Source of the DNA: Acanthamoeba sp. SK_2022b
Lineage: Eukaryota; Discosea; Longamoebia; Acanthamoebidae
Direction: 5' to 3'
Length of the DNA stretch: 29,465 nt
Assembly (NCBI GenBank): GCA_027943245.1
Contig: JANDJZ010000502.1
Coordinates: 1 to 29,465, forward strand
Positions 27,398-29,465 of the stretch are shown piece by piece (the first letter of the stretch is position 1; every line of letters starts with the position of its first letter). A program made the translations under genes and the position numbers. The notes below the pieces were generated by a model. It did not search any database. It was not told the DNA's origin and was given only the letters and a program-made list of their open reading frames with translations.

Positions 27398-29465
27398 ATG
27401 GAGGAGGACGAGGCCGAGAGGAAGCGGCGGGATGTGGCCCGGGAACTGCTCGACACTGAGCGCACCTACGTCGCGAACATAGCCGTTCTCGTCCAGGCAT
27501 CTTACCCTATTTGGCTCGCCTACCTCGCCCAACTTACACTTACACTCACATACTTGGTGGCCGAATGAACATATTCGTGGGTACAGTCGTACCTGCAGCC
27601 GTTGCGTGAGCGAGGACTGGTCGGGGAGGAGCAGCTGGGGCACATGTTCGGCAACATCGAGCAACTGTGGAGTATCAGCTCCGAGCTCCTTGGCGCCCTC
27701 GAGGAGCGTCTGCAGAGATGGAGCGCGCACCAACAGCTCGGCGACGTCTTTCTGCGTCTCGTACGTCTTCTTCTTCTTCTGTTGCTGGCGCCGCGTGTGT
27801 CTCGTGCGCGAGCTGAATCGTCATCACAACCGGAGGAGTGCAGGTGCCGTCGTTGCAGGTCTACGACGAGTACTACAACAACTACGACCGTGCTGTGGAA
27901 ACCGTGGACAAGCTGGAGCGCCAGAGTGCCGGCTTCAAGCAGTTCCTGCGCGGCCTCGACCAAGTCCAAGTGGGCGGCGTCGGCTGCGAGGCGCTCACCC
28001 TCGGTAAACAACACATGGCCTTTCGTTTCCCCCCATTTGGAGTAGTGGCAGTGGTGGAGTTGTTGATTCGAGTATGTGGGGGTGGTGGGTGGGCGGTGAT
28101 GTCAGGATCGAGACTTATTCTGCCCATCCAGAGGCTGCCCCGCTACCTCATGCTCCTGAGCGCGCTGGCGGGCAAGACGCCGGCCGCCCATCCCGACCTT
28201 GGCCTCTTGAATGAGGCCCTCGAGCAGCTGCAGGAGATCGCCACCCGAATCGACGACCAACTCAAGCGGATGGAGAACCGAAACAGGTAACCCTCCTCTC
28301 TCCCTTCAACCACTCCACTATCCAGCACCCTAACCGTCCACGCGTCGCCCATTCCAGAGTCTACCGCATCCAGAACCAGCTATACTCGTGCCCCGTTCGT
28401 AGCACGCGCCCCCTTTATGACGTATCATTGCTGCTGACCTCATCTCTACCTCCCTCCCTATCTCTCTCTCTCTCTCTGGTGGGTGATCGTCCATCGTCGG
28501 CGCTCTCGCGCAGGTGCTGGCGACACCGGACCGCGTGTTGCTCAAGGAGGGGGTGGTGCTGAAGCTCGCCTCCGCGTTCCCCGTGAACTGCACCATCTTC
28601 CTCTTCTCCGACGTGCTGGTCTACGCCCACCGGTCACTCAAGTCCTTCTCCCTCCTGCGCTACAAGGGCACCGTACGCCAACCCCCTCCCCCGCCGCGAC
28701 GCCTTCCCATTGGCTCACCACAGCTCGCGCTTGTGTGTGCATGCAGGTGAACCTGGCCGCGTGCTTCGTGCACAGCATTCCAGACTCGGACGGTGCACGC
28801 CCCCCCCCCCTTCTTATCGGCGAGCGCCCTTGTCGAAGCTCATCACGTGAGTGCAGAGATGAAGAACGCGTTCCAGCTGCTGGTGGCGTTCGAGAAGCCG
28901 CTCACTCTCTGTACGAAGAAGGCCGAGGACAAGGCGACCTGGATCACCGCCATTCAGGACGCCACCGACGCCCTCCTTGCCGCTCAGCCCGAGCTCATCG
29001 GTGCCCCATCTCCTGCCCCCCCCCAACATCGACACGCACACACGCACCACACGCGCGCGCACGCCGAGATCAATTTTTTCCTTACGCGTCGAGGTGCCTC
29101 AGCCCAGCGCCTGTCGTGGAAGCCGAGCAAGAAGTCGCAGGGCGTGTGGAGACTACTGCGCGATCGCAGCCGGGTCAAGCGGGACCCCGCCTCTCCCGAT
29201 CACGAATCCCTCCCGTCGTCGCCCACCTCCTCCTCCTCCACCACCAACGCATCCTCGCCCTCTTCCACCACTTCTTCCTCGTCACCGTCGTCGTCGTTGT
29301 CGATGATGCCGTCGCTGGTCTCTTGCTCCGCGCCCTCTCCCTCGTCCTTGCCCGACTTGTCCAACGCACAGAGCGAGCCGGAACCGCGGCGACTCTACTC
29401 GCACACCATCTCGCTCTCTGCCCCGCTCATGGCCGTGGAGGAGCTGGACAGGGGAGCGGCGGAAG
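27398..29465 (+). CDS. RhoGEF with DH and PH domains, 3' end beyond window
   Basis: Exons about 27398-27498, 27587-27760, 27844-28003, 28106-28286, 28358-28394, 28514-28672, 28747-28792, 28857-29000 and 29103 to past 29465 keep one frame. The DH domain reads RRDVARELLDTERTYVANI, SYLQPLRERGLVGEEQL, VYDEYYNNYDRAVETV and LILPIQRLPRYLMLL, the Dbl-family signature that exchanges GDP for GTP on Rho/Rac GTPases. A PH domain follows (VLLKEGVVLKLA, IFLFSDVLVYA, then the Trp helix ATWITAIQDATDALL). After it comes a basic stretch and a long Ser-rich region to the window edge. The true start may be upstream. The first exon's donor is unclear: CAG followed by gcatct would be a GC-type donor, or the exon ends earlier at a GT. 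Confidence 0.9.

Overview
This window looks like nuclear DNA from a gene-dense, intron-rich, GC-rich protist. Genes sit tens to a few hundred bases apart. Most are cut into 4-18 short exons by GT-AG introns of roughly 50-190 bases, the standard genetic code fits, and polyadenylation signals are AATAAA-like. The gene content (Ran, proteasome alpha-6, NOSIP, TMEM53/DUF829, cytochrome b561, hemerythrin-like, DEP-AGC kinase, RhoGEF) and this compact style suggest an amoebozoan close to Acanthamoeba. That placement is an inference. All exon joins were worked out by hand from splice signals, reading phase and family conservation.

Layout from left to right: a charged LEA/apolipoprotein-like helical protein (+, 135-1273); proteasome subunit alpha-6 (-, 1475-2645); a problematic locus (2847-4186) with pieces of a coiled-coil gene on the minus strand, apparently interrupted by in-frame TGA codons, and a Cys-rich open frame on the plus strand; about 1.2 kb without a recognisable gene (4187-5371); then a very large 18-exon gene (-, 5372-10528). 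That gene encodes an uncharacterised N-terminus, a complete actin fold, a Sec23/Sec24-type zinc finger, a vWA-like trunk and a helical tail in one continuous reading frame. It is the most unusual object in the window.

Next come Ran GTPase (-, 10932-11841), an RS-RRM-RS splicing factor (-, 12586-13787), a TMEM53/DUF829 protein (+, 13901-15458), a cytochrome b561-type membrane protein (+, 15746-17233), a MYND zinc finger fused to an FKBP prolyl isomerase (+, 17345-18226), tRNA-Ser(AGA) (+, 18365-18446), a mitochondrial carrier (+, 18533-20320), NOSIP (+, 20547-21848), a hemerythrin-like protein (-, 22030-23340), a double-DEP AGC protein kinase (-, 23663-26927) and a DH-PH RhoGEF that runs off the right edge (+, 27398 to past 29465).

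The genes do not form one pathway. They are mostly housekeeping (proteolysis, nuclear transport, splicing, mitochondrial transport) mixed with signalling and cytoskeletal proteins. Three proteins have non-standard architectures built from well-known domains: actin-Sec23/24-like, MYND-FKBP and DEP-DEP-AGC kinase. Introns carry many homopolymer G/C runs, microsatellites and a few very AT-rich patches.
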